Source: Topomyia yanbarensis (taxonomy: Eukaryota > Arthropoda > Insecta > Diptera > Culicidae). From it: a stretch of DNA of 64,000 nucleotides. A program made the translations under genes and the position numbers. Location of the stretch: positions 182,711,234 to 182,775,233 of the forward strand of contig NC_080672.1 of assembly GCF_030247195.1 (NCBI RefSeq). Direction: 5' to 3'. The notes beneath the pieces are model-generated. The model was not told the origin of the DNA, did no database searches, and worked only from the letters and a program-made list of their open reading frames with translations. Positions within the stretch are counted from its first letter, which is position 1; every line of letters begins with the position of its first letter. Of the stretch, positions 23,623-35,510 are shown in pieces.

Positions 23623-24159
23623 CAGTGGCGTAGCCAGAAATTTGGTTTGGAGGGGGTTTTGATGAAAATCGCAAATTTTTTGAAAAAAATGCTTAAATTT
23701 AATATGAGTTTGATAAATTATTGAAAACTCAAAAACATAAGTAGTCTAACAGATGTCATTCCAGTCTACAAACAAGAAGGATCAACATGGAACAGTTTTC
23801 AAACCACTATAGATTATTTTCTTGTATAATGTCAATGAAGTCAAAAATTGCGATCTTTTAAAGTTGGATAAATGATCTAAAAAATTTTCAACGTTCAAGA
23901 TCACCTAATATAATAATCCTTGACTTTGAAGGTTTGACAACTTCGTGAAGTTATCAACATAAAACAGCGCCTGCTTTGATATAGAAATTTTAGTGATTAA
24001 CTCTCATAGAGGTAATTATGGTGAATTAATTTTTCAAAAATATTAAGAGACATGGTGCCTTCAGCAAAGTTTTTGATAATGTCATTTCAACCAATTTTGT
24101 TGAAAATATGAAGGCTACATGAATTCAACATATAGGGATTTAAATGGACTGGGCCTGCT

Positions 24160-25019
24160 TTTTTTTTTATTCATTTCGTTTATTTGATAGGCACAAATGC
24201 GTTAGCTTGGCGGTGCCAAATGCTTTTGTTTTTACATTTTGGATATCTTAAAACTAGGAGGTTACAATGTTGAAATATTTTTTTTACAAAGGAAAAGAAA
24301 GTTTACAGCTATCTTAAGACTAGAAATAAGATTCAATATACAAAAGAGGGCCAAAAGATTTTTTTATGAAAAAATTTAAAACAAGGGATTCACTTTGATA
24401 TACAAGAGGGGGAGTAATAGTATTTTACGAAATATTTTACGGTTATCTTAAAACTAACAATATAGTTTAGTACACAAAAGGGGGGAACAAATATTTATGA
24501 GAAATTTCACAGAAATCTTAAAACTAGGGATTCAATTCTATTTACAAGATGGAGGACAAGAGTTTCAATAAAGAGTAAAAATTATAGCTATCTTAAAACT
24601 AGGAATACAGAATACTAATTTGAATTTTTTAACTAAAACTTATGCTTGGTCAAGATATTCAAAGGGTGGCTTATTTCCGCATCAGTGTAGCAGCAGTTGT
24701 ATCAAGGACAGGGGAGAGACAGGGAAAGAAGAGCAAAACTTGCAACTTTCGCTCGAGCGGCGGGGGGGGGGGAGTGGAATCAGCGAATCAAATTTGCGCC
24801 TCAGTATAGTAAGTCGTCGAGTACCGGATTGGCGGATGGTATTCTTCGGACCCGCGGGGAATCCTTCAAAAGTCATCGGACCTCGAGTCGCTCTCGCTTC
24901 AGTTTCCTTCTATGCAGGCGTAGTGGTAAGGGCGACGGCGGTTACATAGTGGCACTCTGGAGCTGATCGGTTCCACAAGGCAGGAGGAAACTCTAAAAAC
25001 GAGAAATAAAAGAGAGGGG
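24160..25019 (-). repeat. LINE 3' UTR with tandem modules
   Basis: Contains ~4 diverged modules marked by TATCTTAAAACTAGG-like motifs near 24246, 24313, 24450, 24516 and 24589, each followed by a TTTACAAAAGGGG-like stretch. The tail, read on the minus strand, ends in an AATAAAAAAA run. Confidence 0.7.
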
Positions 25020-27272
25020 CTAAATTGGGATATTTATCGTTTTTATGAAGGTATAAATAAGGGACATATAGGGGAAATCACGAGTTGCCAGCATATCTCG
25101 GACTGGTACATTGGGTGGTCTACCTCGGGCCCGAAGGGATTCCTTTAACTGAGACCTGGCGTCACAATACCCGGCGCACACCCAGACAACGTGTTCGATG
25201 TCGTGATAGCCCTCGTCACAAGCGCACAGACTACTCTCCGCAAGCCCAATACGCCGCAAATGCGCATCCATGGTGTAGTGATTGGACATAAGTCGGGACA
25301 TTACACGAATAAAATCCCGACCCACATCCATCCCCCCGAACCAAGGCTTCGTTGATACCTTTGGGATAATCGAATGTAGCCATCGTCCAAGTTCCCCATT
25401 GCTCCACGAGGTTTGCCAACTGTTGAGCGTCCTCTGACGACAAATACTAAAAAATTCGTTGAAGCAGATTGGTCTTTCGTATATGTCACCATTTAATGCG
25501 CCCACCTTTGCTAATGAGTCGGCCTTTTCATTGCCCGGGATAGAACAATGAGAGGGGACCCAAACAAAGGTAATCTGATAAGATTTTTCAGATAACGTAC
25601 ACAAGGACTCCTGTATCTTCCCCAGAAAATACGGTAATTGCTTTTTAGGCTTCACCGCACGAAGAGCCTCGATAGAGCTGAGGCTGTCCGAAACGATGAA
25701 GTAGTGATCTGTGGGCAGAGTGTCGATGATCCCAAGGGTGTACTGAATTGCAGCTAACTCTGCGACGTAAACTGAAGCGGGATCATTGAGCTTGAATGAA
25801 GCGGTGATAGTATTGTTGAAGATACCGAAGCCAGTGGACCCATCGAGATTTGATCCGTCAGTGTAAAACATTTTGTCGCAGTCGACTTCTCGGAATTTAT
25901 TATAAAATATATTGGGGATCACCTGCGGGCGTATATGGTCCGGAATTCCACGAATCTCTTCCTTCATGGATGTGTCGAAGAATACAGTAGAATCAGAAGT
26001 ATCTAGGATACGGACACGGTTGGGATTGTACGAAGAAGGATTGATGCTCTGTGCCATGTAGTCGAAGTACAAGGACATAAAACGGGTTTGAGAATTAAGC
26101 TCGACGAGCCTCTCGAAGTTTTCAATTACCAACGGGTTCAGAATGTCGCATCGGATGAGCAATCGATATGAGAGTTCCCAAAATCGATTTTTTAGCGGAA
26201 GAACGCCCGCCAGCACTCCGAGACTCATCGTATGGGTCGAGTGCATGCAACCCAAGGCAATGCGCAAGCAACGGTACTGGATTCTCTCCAGTTTGATGAA
26301 GTGTATGTTCGCAGCGGAGCGGAAACAGAAACACCCGTACTCCATCACCGACAATATCGTTGTTTGGTACAACCTAATCAGGTCTCCTGGGTGAGCACCC
26401 CACCATGTTCCAGTTATTGTTCGGAGAAAATTGATCCTTTGTTGGCATTTCTGTTTCAGATACCTAATGTGACATCCCCAGGTACCTTTAGAGTCGAACC
26501 AAACCCCGAGATATTTAAATGTGAAAACCTGGTTGATCGTTGCACCCATTAATAAAAGCTGGAGTTGCGCCGGCTCACGCTTCCTAGAAAAAACAACCAA
26601 CTCAGTTTTCTCCGTGGAGAACTCAATACCCAGCTGAAGAGCCCAAGCAGACAAATTGTCCAAGGTATTTTGTAATGGTCCTTGCAAGTCGGCAGCTTTG
26701 GGCCCTGTAACAGAGACCACCCCGTCGTCTGCAAGTTGCCTTAGCGTGCATGAATTGGCAAGATAATCGTCAATGTCATTCACGTAAAAATTGTAGAGCA
26801 GGGGACTTAGACATGAGCCCTGGGGAAGACCCATGTAGCTAAATCGCGATGTTGTTAAATCGCCATGCGAAAAGTGCATGTGCTTTTCAGACAACAGGTT
26901 TAGCAAAAAGTTATTTAAAATTGGTGAAAGACCATGCTGGTGCAGCTTCTCTGACAGAATGTTGATAGAAACTGAGTCAAAAGCCCCCTTAATATCCAAG
27001 AAGACTGATGCCATCTGCTCTTTGTTAGCATAGGCCATTTGGATTTCTGTAGAAAGCAACGCAAGGCAATCATTCGTCCCTTTGCCTTTGCGGAAGCCAA
27101 ATTGTGTATCTGACAGTAAGCCATTTGCTTCAACCCAATTGTCGAGGCGAAACATGATCATTTTCTCGAACAACTTCCGAATACAGGACAGCATTGCAAT
27201 CGGCCGATACGAGTTGTGGTCGGAGGCTGGTTTTCCTGGATTTGGATGGCGATGACCTTCACTTGCCTCCAT
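25020..27272 (-). pseudogene. I-clade ORF2: reverse transcriptase and RNase H
   Basis: 750 open codons. Reverse transcriptase motifs in order: NSYRPIAMLSCIRKLFEKM, FGFRKGKGTNDCL, DIKGAFDSVS, GLPQGSCLSPLLYN and QLADDGVVSV, where the usual F-ADD is L-ADD. RNase H starts near residue 468 with YTDGSN, then ELAAIQYTL, SDSL and WVPSHCSIPGNEKADSLAK. The C-terminal CxC...H...C knuckle (SLCACDEGYHDIEHVVWVC) closes the protein. It would copy the element RNA at the nicked target. A frameshift near 27250 separates it from the upstream part, so it is inactive as it stands. Confidence 0.9.
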
Positions 27273-27613
27273 TCATAAGGGACAATGTTACCCTCAAGAA
27301 ACTTGTTAAATAAATTCAACAGGCGCCTTTTTGCAGTGTCAGGCAGATTCTTCAGCAAGTTGAATTTGATTCTGTCTAACCCTGGGGCGTTATTGTTGCA
27401 CGATAAGAGAGCAAGTGAGAATTCCACCATCGAAAACGGTGTTTCGTTCGCGGTATCGTGAGAAGACGCGGCGCGGTACGTTTTCTGTACCGGGATAGAG
27501 TCCGGACAGATCTTCTTGGCGAAAGCGAATATCCAACGGTTTGAATATTCCACGTTCTCGTTGGTACTATTATGATTACGCATACGTCGAGCCGTACCCC
27601 AAAGAGTGCTCAT
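27158..27613 (-). pseudogene. I-clade ORF2 linker before RT
   Basis: Carries the linker and the first RT segment (PFSMVEFSLALLSCNNNAPGLD, then VPYEWRQVKVIAIQ). It shifts out of frame near 27250, where the main RT frame takes over. The boundary with the endonuclease frame near 27640 is also shifted. Confidence 0.85.
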
Positions 27614-27627
27614 CGCTGTTTCTCTCG

Positions 27628-28704
27628 TTAACCCGTCGACGAACCGGCGCCAATAACTGCGTTTTTGGCTTTCATTAAACTCTTCATTCGCCTTTCTAAC
27701 GACGCGTACTGTTGATAGCTAGCGGGTAACCCGTCTTCCCGGAAGGCCTTATATGCAGTGGACTTTTCCGCGTACAGCTCTGAGCACTCTTTATCCCACC
27801 ACAGGGTGGGGGACCGTCCATGGGTATTCGCGCTGGGTACTGGTTTAGTCTGAGCTTGATTCGCACTGCCGAGAATCAAGCCAGCCAAAAACCTGTACTC
27901 TTCCTCCGGAGGAAGTTCTTGAGTGGATTCGATTTTAACGGATATCGCGGTCGCGTAACTCTTCCAATCAATGTTTCGTGTGAGGTCATACGAGACATTG
28001 ATTGTTTTCGATGGTCTTGAACCGTTAGCAATTGAAATCACGATAGGCAAATGATCGCTACCGTGGGGATCAGGGATCACCTTCCACATGCAATCTAACT
28101 GTAGCGATGTCGAGCAAAGCGATAAATCCAACGCGCTTGCGCGTGCTGGTGGTGTAGGAATCCGCGTCATTTCTCCCGTGTTTAAGATGGTCATGTTGAA
28201 ATTATCGCAAAGATCTTGGATTAATGTTGATCTATTATCATCATGAAGACAGCCCCATACCGTACCGTGCGAGTTAAAGTCTCCCAGAACTAGCCGCGGT
28301 GCCGGTAAGGATTCCGTGATATTACAAAGCGTTCGGTGCCCTACCGAGGCTCTAGGAGGAATGTAGATGGAAGCAATGCAAAGGTCTTTACCTTTGATTA
28401 AAACTTGACAAGCGACAATTTCAATGCCTGGTGTTGAAGGGAGGTTAATTCGGTTGAAAGAATAGCACTTTTTGATCCCCAAAAGTACTCCTCCATAGGG
28501 GTTTTCTCGATCCAGACGAATTATATTAAAGTCGTGGAAGTTGAGATTTATATCGGAAGTTAACCAAGTTTCACATAATGCGAAAGCATCACATTTTAAA
28601 CTATTTAGTAAAAATTTAAAGGAATCGATTTTCGGGAGGATACTTCTGCTGTTCCACTGTAGAACAGTGATCGAATCGGTGACCTCGTTCGATGACTTAG
28701 CCAT
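27628..28704 (-). pseudogene. I-clade ORF2: AP-type endonuclease
   Basis: Probable start MAKSSNEV at 28704; its ATG overlaps the ORF1 stop (ATGGCTAA), a compact ORF1/ORF2 junction. Motifs: LQWNSRSI, ALCETWL (catalytic E), ASIYIPP, LVLGDFNSH, ALDLSLC and PDPHGSDHLPIVI. This domain nicks target DNA for target-primed reverse transcription. The domain is complete; the frame ends after ~359 codons through a frameshift. Confidence 0.9.
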
Positions 28705-29332
28705 CGAAGGATACGATCGCTGCAAGGAGGGGCCATTTAGTAGTCAATTGCTTCAAAAATGTTTGCACTATAGGGAGAAAACGTATCAGAAGGCTTTTAA
28801 GAGGATCAGTAACATTGAAAGCTATGAAAATTAAGTCCACTATGTCAGAAAATTTCATTAGTCCGCTACTGGACTGAGTATCTGTTTGAAAAAAGGGGAC
28901 ACTTGGGGTTTTGGATGTCCCTGGAAGTGGTGGGTACTCCTTGTTAGAATTAATATTTCCAAGTCCTGGAGCAAATTGCTTCGGCTTTTGAGCATCACTT
29001 CCGTTGGATTTATTGGTTGTAGATGGCGCACTCTGAGTGGACGACACCTTGGCACCCTTACGAGGCAATGTAGGGGAGGCTGGATTTCTCCTCTTCCTGG
29101 ATTCCCCTGGGTTAACCACAGATGTTCCCTCTCGTGGGTCGTCAGATTCTTGCTCAACGTTAGCCAAACCAGCATAGGGATTTTCGGACAGGACAGATGG
29201 CGAAGCATTCTTTAGCATTTCTGCATAAGAACGCCTTGAGCGTTCCTTAAGGGAGCGCTTAATTTTATCCACGCGCTGCTTGTACGCAGGGCATGATTTA
29301 AGAGCATGTGAAGGCCCCCGCAGCAAATACAC
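28697..29332 (-). pseudogene. I-clade ORF1, C-terminal part
   Basis: Begins within the third zinc knuckle (SHALKSCPAYKQR), then a basic stretch KIKRSLKERSRRSYAEMLK and a Pro/Ser-rich tail. It is the continuation of the ORF1 frame above after a shift near 29325. Ends at TAA 28699-28697, overlapping the ORF2 start. Confidence 0.85.
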
Positions 29333-29974
29333 TTTTCAGTTTCTTTGTCGCAAGAGTCATCCTCATGCTCTCCTTCGCATTTGCCGCATCGTTTCTTATT
29401 TCCACAATATGTGGCTGTGTGGCCCAACTGCTTGCAATTGCTGCAGCTCATGACCCGCGGTACAAACAGGCGAACTGGTAGGCGAACCCTGTCAAGGAGG
29501 ATGTAGTTGGGAAGAGAGGACCCGGCGAATGTCACCCGAAGCGAGCCTGATAGAGAGTAGGTAGTCTTACCTCCCTCGGTGTTTGCGGTATACAATTGTT
29601 TGCATTCTAAGATCTTAATCTGTTCAAGAGAGGGGTCCTTAAAGCAGCCAACCCCGTGCTCCAACAGTTCTTCGCATTTCAGGCCCGGTTCGGACACTAC
29701 CCCATCGATTTCACAGGCCACACAAGGCACGTACGCTTTAAATTCCCGCGTAAAGCGCTCACAGCAAGCAATCGCGTTTGCCTGGCCGAGATCACTCACT
29801 AGAACACGTATCTTGTTTGCCCGAACACGTGTTATCTGAGTTACGGCCGGGTAATTAGCAGTCAGGTCTCGAGAAAGTTTTAATATATTAACCGGTTTCT
29901 CTCCGGTCCGAAAATATACCACCCATGGCCCAGAGGAACCTTCTGGGTACTGCTTTATACGGGGAGCAATGCAC
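29212..29974 (-). pseudogene. I-clade ORF1, N-terminal part (truncated)
   Basis: Gag-like RNA-binding protein. The frame is open to the element edge at 29974, so the true start is missing. It carries GPWVVYFRTGEKPVNILK, then CCHC knuckles CSNCKQLGHTATYC and CGKCEGEHEDDSC, and part of a third (CICCGG) before a frameshift near 29325. Confidence 0.85.
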
Positions 29975-31372
29975 GACTGGGCCTGCTATATTTATTCTTA
30001 GTGAAGAAAAATTTAGGTGAAAACTATTTTTTTCTGCGCTACGGATAAAATTGTTTGAAACAATCATTGTGAGTTGAGAACACAAAACCTATAACTAAAT
30101 TAAGGATGGATGGAACTGAAACTTGCGTTTCGACTTCATCTCATCAGAATCCGACACTAACTTGGTGGGCGGACTAAGCTAGCGACGAATTGATGCTAGC
30201 TCCTGAAAATGGAATCACTCTTTGTGTTTTTGAGTCCTTTTAATATCTGGGAATTATTTGTTTTAAATCCAGTTCCCTTATTTTTTTTGTAAGCTTCAAA
30301 GGCACCTTGAACGCAATGTGAATTTATTATTTAATTACCGTAAAAGAGATTTATCAAATACAGTAATTTCAGAATAGCTTGTTGTAAAGGTTTTCTACTA
30401 CTATATTTCGATACTCTGAATATGTGGGATATTTATGTCTTTGATAAAGTTGTTTGAAATAGCACTTTCGAAAACTTTGCTGGAGACATTAAGTCTCGAC
30501 CCAAATTAGGTTGAAGAGTAATTCTTGTCTATAATTACTTCTAGGAAGATTAACCGTCAAAATTATTCTATCAGCAGATGAACAGTTTTACGTTTTGAAA
30601 TTCTTCAATGTTACTTAACATCGAAATTTGGCAGTTTCGAATGAATGTGATAGTGACCGTTAAAAATTTATCGAGCATTAATTTTACTTTTCTTCATTAG
30701 TCAGCCTCACAACTTGCAGTACTAGTACGTAGCACACAAAATTTTAGTACGCCATTCATTGCATCCTGCTAAGAGGCTATTCATATAGTTGATGATACAA
30801 CAAAAATCCCATGCTCATAAAACCGATCCTGACCCGCTAGAGACAAAATTACATCAGCTTTCAACTAGTTTCTGAAATGTTATTCTTGTTGTTAACCATA
30901 TTGAATTGTTGTCCAAACTCTACAAATCTAAAAAAATACATTTTCAGCAAATGTTGAAATGTATGCAAGTTTGCGGTAAACAAGCTTATGCTTTATATGC
31001 AATCAACCTATTCAAATTTAGATTCCTATTCGAAAAATTGTCTCTAATCCATGTTTTGAAGAATCTTTCCAAAAATGAGCTCATAATAATTCAGACAGTT
31101 ATTTTATTTTACATTGAAGTAATTTGACAACTATGGGATTTTGGCTAAGAGATAAGTTACAAGATCCCCTTCCCACAATTTTCCAAAAGTTCTCATGACG
31201 CTTTAAACATAGTTCTCAATGTAGTGATCAGAGAATATTTTTCCAAAAATATTTTGCGGAATATTAAATTAAATTCGTCAGCATCAATTTTTTTTTCAAT
31301 CCAATTAATTTTGGGTTGGGGGGGGGGGGGTTTAACCCCCAAAACCCCCCTTGCTACGCCACTGCAATACAA

Positions 31373-31610
31373 AAAAAAGAAAAACTTTGCAAGCTTGTGT
31401 AAATTCCAGTCAAAGTATGAGTTAAGCGCAGAGTGGCATTTTGTTGCAGCATCCCATGGAAAAGGACCCTGTGATTCCATTGGTGGCACTCTCAAGCGAA
31501 TTGCAAAAAGAGCCAGTCTTGCTCGCGACTATGGAAATACCATAACAAGTCCCCAAGATTTATATATAAGTGGGCAGTTGAACAAACTGATAAAAATATC
31601 ACAAAATTAA
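31373..31610 (+). pseudogene. Transposon-type gene fragment, 3' piece
   Basis: Continues the frame of 23523-23622. KKKKNFASLCKF is followed by AEWHFVAASHGKGPCDSIGG and TLKRIAKRASL, ending at a stop at 31608-31610. The WHF-ATSHGKG-CDG-GGT-KR block is one I recall as highly conserved among uncharacterised transposon-linked proteins of arthropods and cnidarians. Function unknown. The fragment likely derives from an older element predating the hAT insertion. Confidence 0.65.
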
Positions 31611-32203
31611 TTTTCTGCTACATATTCACTGAACAGTACAAAAAATGTCAGAAGAACTCTAAAATCTAATTCAGAAGATGAACCAAAAATATTTTGCTTG
31701 TATAGAAATCATACAAAATAGCATGCATGAAGATAGTTTTAAGACAAATGTAATATATTAAAATAAATAAAAAATATGTAAAATTCAATACATAATGTTG
31801 TGGTGGTTATTTCTTTCACTGATTCTTCCTCAGTACTAAACAAGAAAATAAAAAAGTAATAGTGGAATATTTATTTAACGACATTAACTATTTTCAATGG
31901 GATTCTTGATTAAGGGTTACATACCTTTTAGTGATAAAAATATCAAGAAAGTTTGAATTTACGTAAAAGAATAAAGCAATGATTTCATTATATCAAAACT
32001 TATAATATTTTGGTAGTAAATTTTTCAGTAAAATAAACAAGTATAAGTTTATAAAAATAAATTGATAATTGGAGGAGTTATGGCTTTTTTCCCGAAACGC
32101 TTTATTATTTAAGAGGTTTGCGGTGATCACAATTGAAGACCAATAGATCACCTAAAATCCTAAAACTCAAAACATTCCATTGGTATATGAGTATTAGGGT
32201 GGG
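31611..32203. other. AT-rich interval, nothing recognised
   Basis: No coding frame, repeat array or pairable termini seen. Confidence 0.4.
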
Positions 32204-32214
32204 GCATTTTTATA

Positions 32215-32645
32215 TGAAAAACCTGTTTTAATCCACCTAGCGGTGCAATTGTGCCTTTCTCAATCAGGAACATGAGAATTTTTGCGTTGTTTATATTCAT
32301 TATGAGCTTCCAAATGTATATATTACATTTTTATTATACACGACATGACAACTATATACAAGAAAAGAAATCATTAATCGAGTTCTAAAATGTTGTAAAA
32401 GAAAAAACAGCTGCAATAATATAAAATTGAAAAACCAGTTTTAATCTACCTAGCGGTGCAATTGTGCGTTTCTCAATCATGAACATGAGAACTTTTGTGT
32501 TGCTTCTTTTCATTATAAGCTTCCAAATGTATATATTACATTTTTATTATACACGACATGACAACTATATACAAGAAAAGAAAACATTATTCGAGTTCTA
32601 AAATGTTGTAAAAGAAAAAACAGCTACATTAATGTAAGATTGAAA
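32215..32645. repeat. Two-copy tandem of a family R start segment (~215 bp)
   Basis: Two near-identical tandem units (about 32215-32430 and 32431-32645). Each starts GTTTTAATC(C/T)ACCTAGCGG then GTGCAATTGTG, and ends GTAAAAGAAAAAACAGCT. The start motif is the family R left end seen again at 36779. Confidence 0.8.
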
Positions 32646-33112
32646 AAAGGTGCGAAACCGGCAAAGTCCCAAAAAGTCGATTTTTATAAAAAAATGTGAC
32701 CGGACGGTTTAGTCTATATTTCCGGAACCATATAAGCGATCTGAACAAAATTTTATAGACATCTGTGGGGATACTATAGCGATCATTTGGGACTAAGTTT
32801 GTGAAAATCAGCCCAACCATTTCCGGGAAACTGATATGAGTTCGTCAATTTTGAAATATGGCCGCTTTTCCCGGGCACTTCCGGAACCGTCTATGGTGGT
32901 CAATGTAGTCAACGAAAGTTTGGTTGGCCGTCGGTGACCTAGAACAGCAAATTCAAGTTGTTTGAGAGACATTTTAGCGAAATTTTCACCTTTTTTGCTT
33001 TCATCGGAATATCGGTTTGAATCGCAATTTGCTATGTGATCGCACGCCACAACCTGTAACTCCGGAACCGGAAGTCGGATCGGGATGAAATTAAATAGCC
33101 ATTTACGGGGGC
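32646..33112. repeat. Family R internal segment
   Basis: Matches 41965-42420 in inverse orientation (CCGGAACCGGAAGTCGGATC near 33062; CCGTCTATGGTGGTCAATGT near 32887). Non-coding. Confidence 0.75.
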
Positions 33113-33600
33113 GCACAGTGGCACGACTTAGAACAAAAGGTGGACTAAAGTCCAAACTTTTCCGTATCGGTTTATATAGGACGTTTTTATGTAATTTTGG
33201 TACGCTGAATTCGTTTTCGATATTAAAACATTTCAAAAATGAACATTTACTATTCATTAGGGTGCCTCAAAAAATTTGTTTTTTTAAATCGTTCTTAAAA
33301 TTTGTGTATATTAATTTTCGTGTGCTAAATCGTTTTTGATATTAACATTCGCAAAAAAAAATTCATTATACATTAGGGTGGCTCAAAAATAATTATTTTG
33401 TTGTGAAGGTTCAAAAAATTTTTAAGACATTTTTGTGCGCTGAATTCCTATGTTGGTTATAGAAAATAGAAATTAACCTTACTACTTATTAGAGTGGCTC
33501 AAAAGTAAATATTTTGTCTTTTATAAAGATTTATTTCAATTGTAATTTTGGAATTTATTTTCCGTATTGAAACGAATTGATTGACATCTCATTACGGGGC
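33113..33600. repeat. ~115-bp diverged tandem modules
   Basis: Landmark ATTAGGGTGGCTCAAAA or variant at about 33257, 33372 and 33488 (spacing 115-116), each preceded by GCTGAATTCGTTTTCGATATT-like sequence. The copies are old and diverged. Confidence 0.65.
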
Positions 33601-34689
33601 TTTAGAAATGACTATATTATTTTTAAGTAACAAATAAGATGTGATCGACTGATTTTGGAACGTTTAATTCATTAGTGGGTTACTTGGTATGAAAACTACT
33701 TTTTTTCATTTTCAAAACAAACATTTTGAGCGTCTTAGTGGAATATTGATTTACATTTACTAATCAACAAGATGGTTAACGATTTTGTTTTCGCAGGTGT
33801 GTTTTAAGTTGCTTAGAATGCTTATTTCATACCTTAAATTAAAATAAATCCAAAATCCTTTTTTCTCGTATATGGTTCATTTAAAAATGGTCTTATTTTA
33901 TTTGGATAATATCGCATACCCTTAAGCTATATCAGTGCTATGCAAACTCGGAAAAAATAGTCTCACCAAATGTCTAGAACTCAACTGTGTTCACTCAATT
34001 AGACAGTTATTGCGTAAGTTAGCAAAATAGTTCATGAAACATTTTATGACACATTTCAGATGGTTGAAAACATTTACTGAATTTTAAACATTCTTAATTC
34101 CTTTACCACTTAAAAACCATACTTCCCACTCGGCTCCTTACTCTTGATCACTACTAAAACCCTTGTAAATCATGCTCTAAATGCTATTTGAAAGTTGTGC
34201 ATAAATTAGTGTCATTATTCTAGTCATAAAGTGAATATTCAAATTAAATATCAGTAATAACAATGCGTCTCCATTCACAGTTTTTTCAAATTTTGACTGC
34301 TTATCGCAAGTTTTCGCAAAACTAGCATAGGTTCATTTTAAAGAGAAAATGAAAAGCTTTCGAATGCGCATAGTGTGATCGCGGGCATTCACGGGCGTCG
34401 TTGTTGTTATCGCTTTAGATGTTCGAATTCAATAAAAATTCATGACAAACAGTTATCTAAACATCAGTTTTGACGATTTCACGATGTAATTTTATCACTC
34501 GGATAATTTTGGTGAAGTAATGCAATTCATAAAATCAACCGTTTCTTTGAAAAACGAGAATAACCGTATGTAGTTCCTATGGTCAAATAAAGCAAAAAAC
34601 ACTTGAGTTATGCCCTTCAAAAAGCTGTCAAAAATTCATTTTGCATTCAAATCACCTAAAATCTCGCGAAAATGTCTCTGATGGCTCAG
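33601..34689. other. AT-rich interval, nothing recognised
   Basis: No gene or pairable repeat ends seen. Confidence 0.4.
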
Positions 34690-35510
34690 CTAATACGAGA
34701 AAAATATTAGTGAGAATATCGCATAACCTTCATATATGGACTTAAGTCCGGGCTCGTCCCACTGTGGGGCGCAACACCTTTCATTTGAGACTAAGTTTGG
34801 TTGAATCGGTCTAGCCATCTCCGAGAAACCGATGTGACTGTTATCCTGAATTTGGATACTTCCGCCGGGGCTTCCAGAACCGATGATGGCGGCCAATGTG
34901 GCCAAAGAGACTTTGAATAGATGTTAGTGACCTAATACTACAAATCGAAGCAGTTGTGGTCATATTTTGGAAAAATTTTCACCTTTATACATTCATTGCA
35001 GAATTTATTAAAATCGACATTTTCTGTGTGATCGTGCTCACCACTCTGTACTTCCGGAACTGGAAGTCGGATCCATAATAAAAATTCAATTCAGAAACCA
35101 GAACTCGGATTCACACAAAATTCAACAGCTGAAGGACCTTTCATTTAAAATCAAGTTTGTCAAAATCGGTTCAGAAAATTCCGTGAAACCGATGTGGACA
35201 AATCAACAAATTTTGTTTTGTAACCATACTCTTCAACTCGTAATCCGGAACAAGATGTCGGTTGAAAATGGAATTCAATAGCAACATATGGGAATATTAT
35301 ACCTTTCATTTGAATCTTAGTTTGAAAAAATCGGTTCAGCCATCTCCGAGAAACCGATGTGGACATTTTGTTAACAAATCCGCACATACACACATACATA
35401 CATACCTACATACATACATACATACATACATACATACATACATACATACATACATACATACATACACACATACATACACACAGATATTTTGCGATCTCGG
35501 CGAACTGAGT
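34690..35510 (+). repeat. Family R unit with (CATA)n array
   Basis: Modules with AATCGGTTCAGCCATCTCCG (35331) and ACCGATGTGGACA, then a (CATA)n microsatellite at ~35386-35478 and the GC-rich end at ~35520-35550. Related to 41640-41960 inverted. Confidence 0.75.

Larger units (their letters stand above)
24160..29974 (-). mobile_element. I-clade-type LINE, 5' truncated
   Basis: Flanked by GACTGGGCCTGCT at 24147-24159 and 29975-29987. Minus-strand order: ORF1 (gag-like), ORF2 (endonuclease, reverse transcriptase, RNase H), 3' UTR, A-rich tail at the plus-strand left edge. ORF1 is open right up to the right boundary with no start, so the copy is 5' truncated. The RNase H plus triple-knuckle ORF1 suggests the I clade; LOA is the alternative. 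Confidence 0.85.
23623..31364. mobile_element. Non-autonomous hAT element, split by a LINE
   Basis: Termini CAGTGGCGTAGCCAG (23623-23637) and, inverted, CAGTGGCGTAGCAAG (31350-31364), flanked by the 8-bp duplication CAATACAA (23615-23622, 31365-31372). TIR style and duplication length are those of hAT elements. Net of the nested LINE (24160-29974 plus one target copy) it is about 1.9 kb and has no transposase frame. A G-rich run at 31316-31330 lies just inside the right end. A relative of the 14503 repeat sits at ~30120-30240. Confidence 0.85.
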
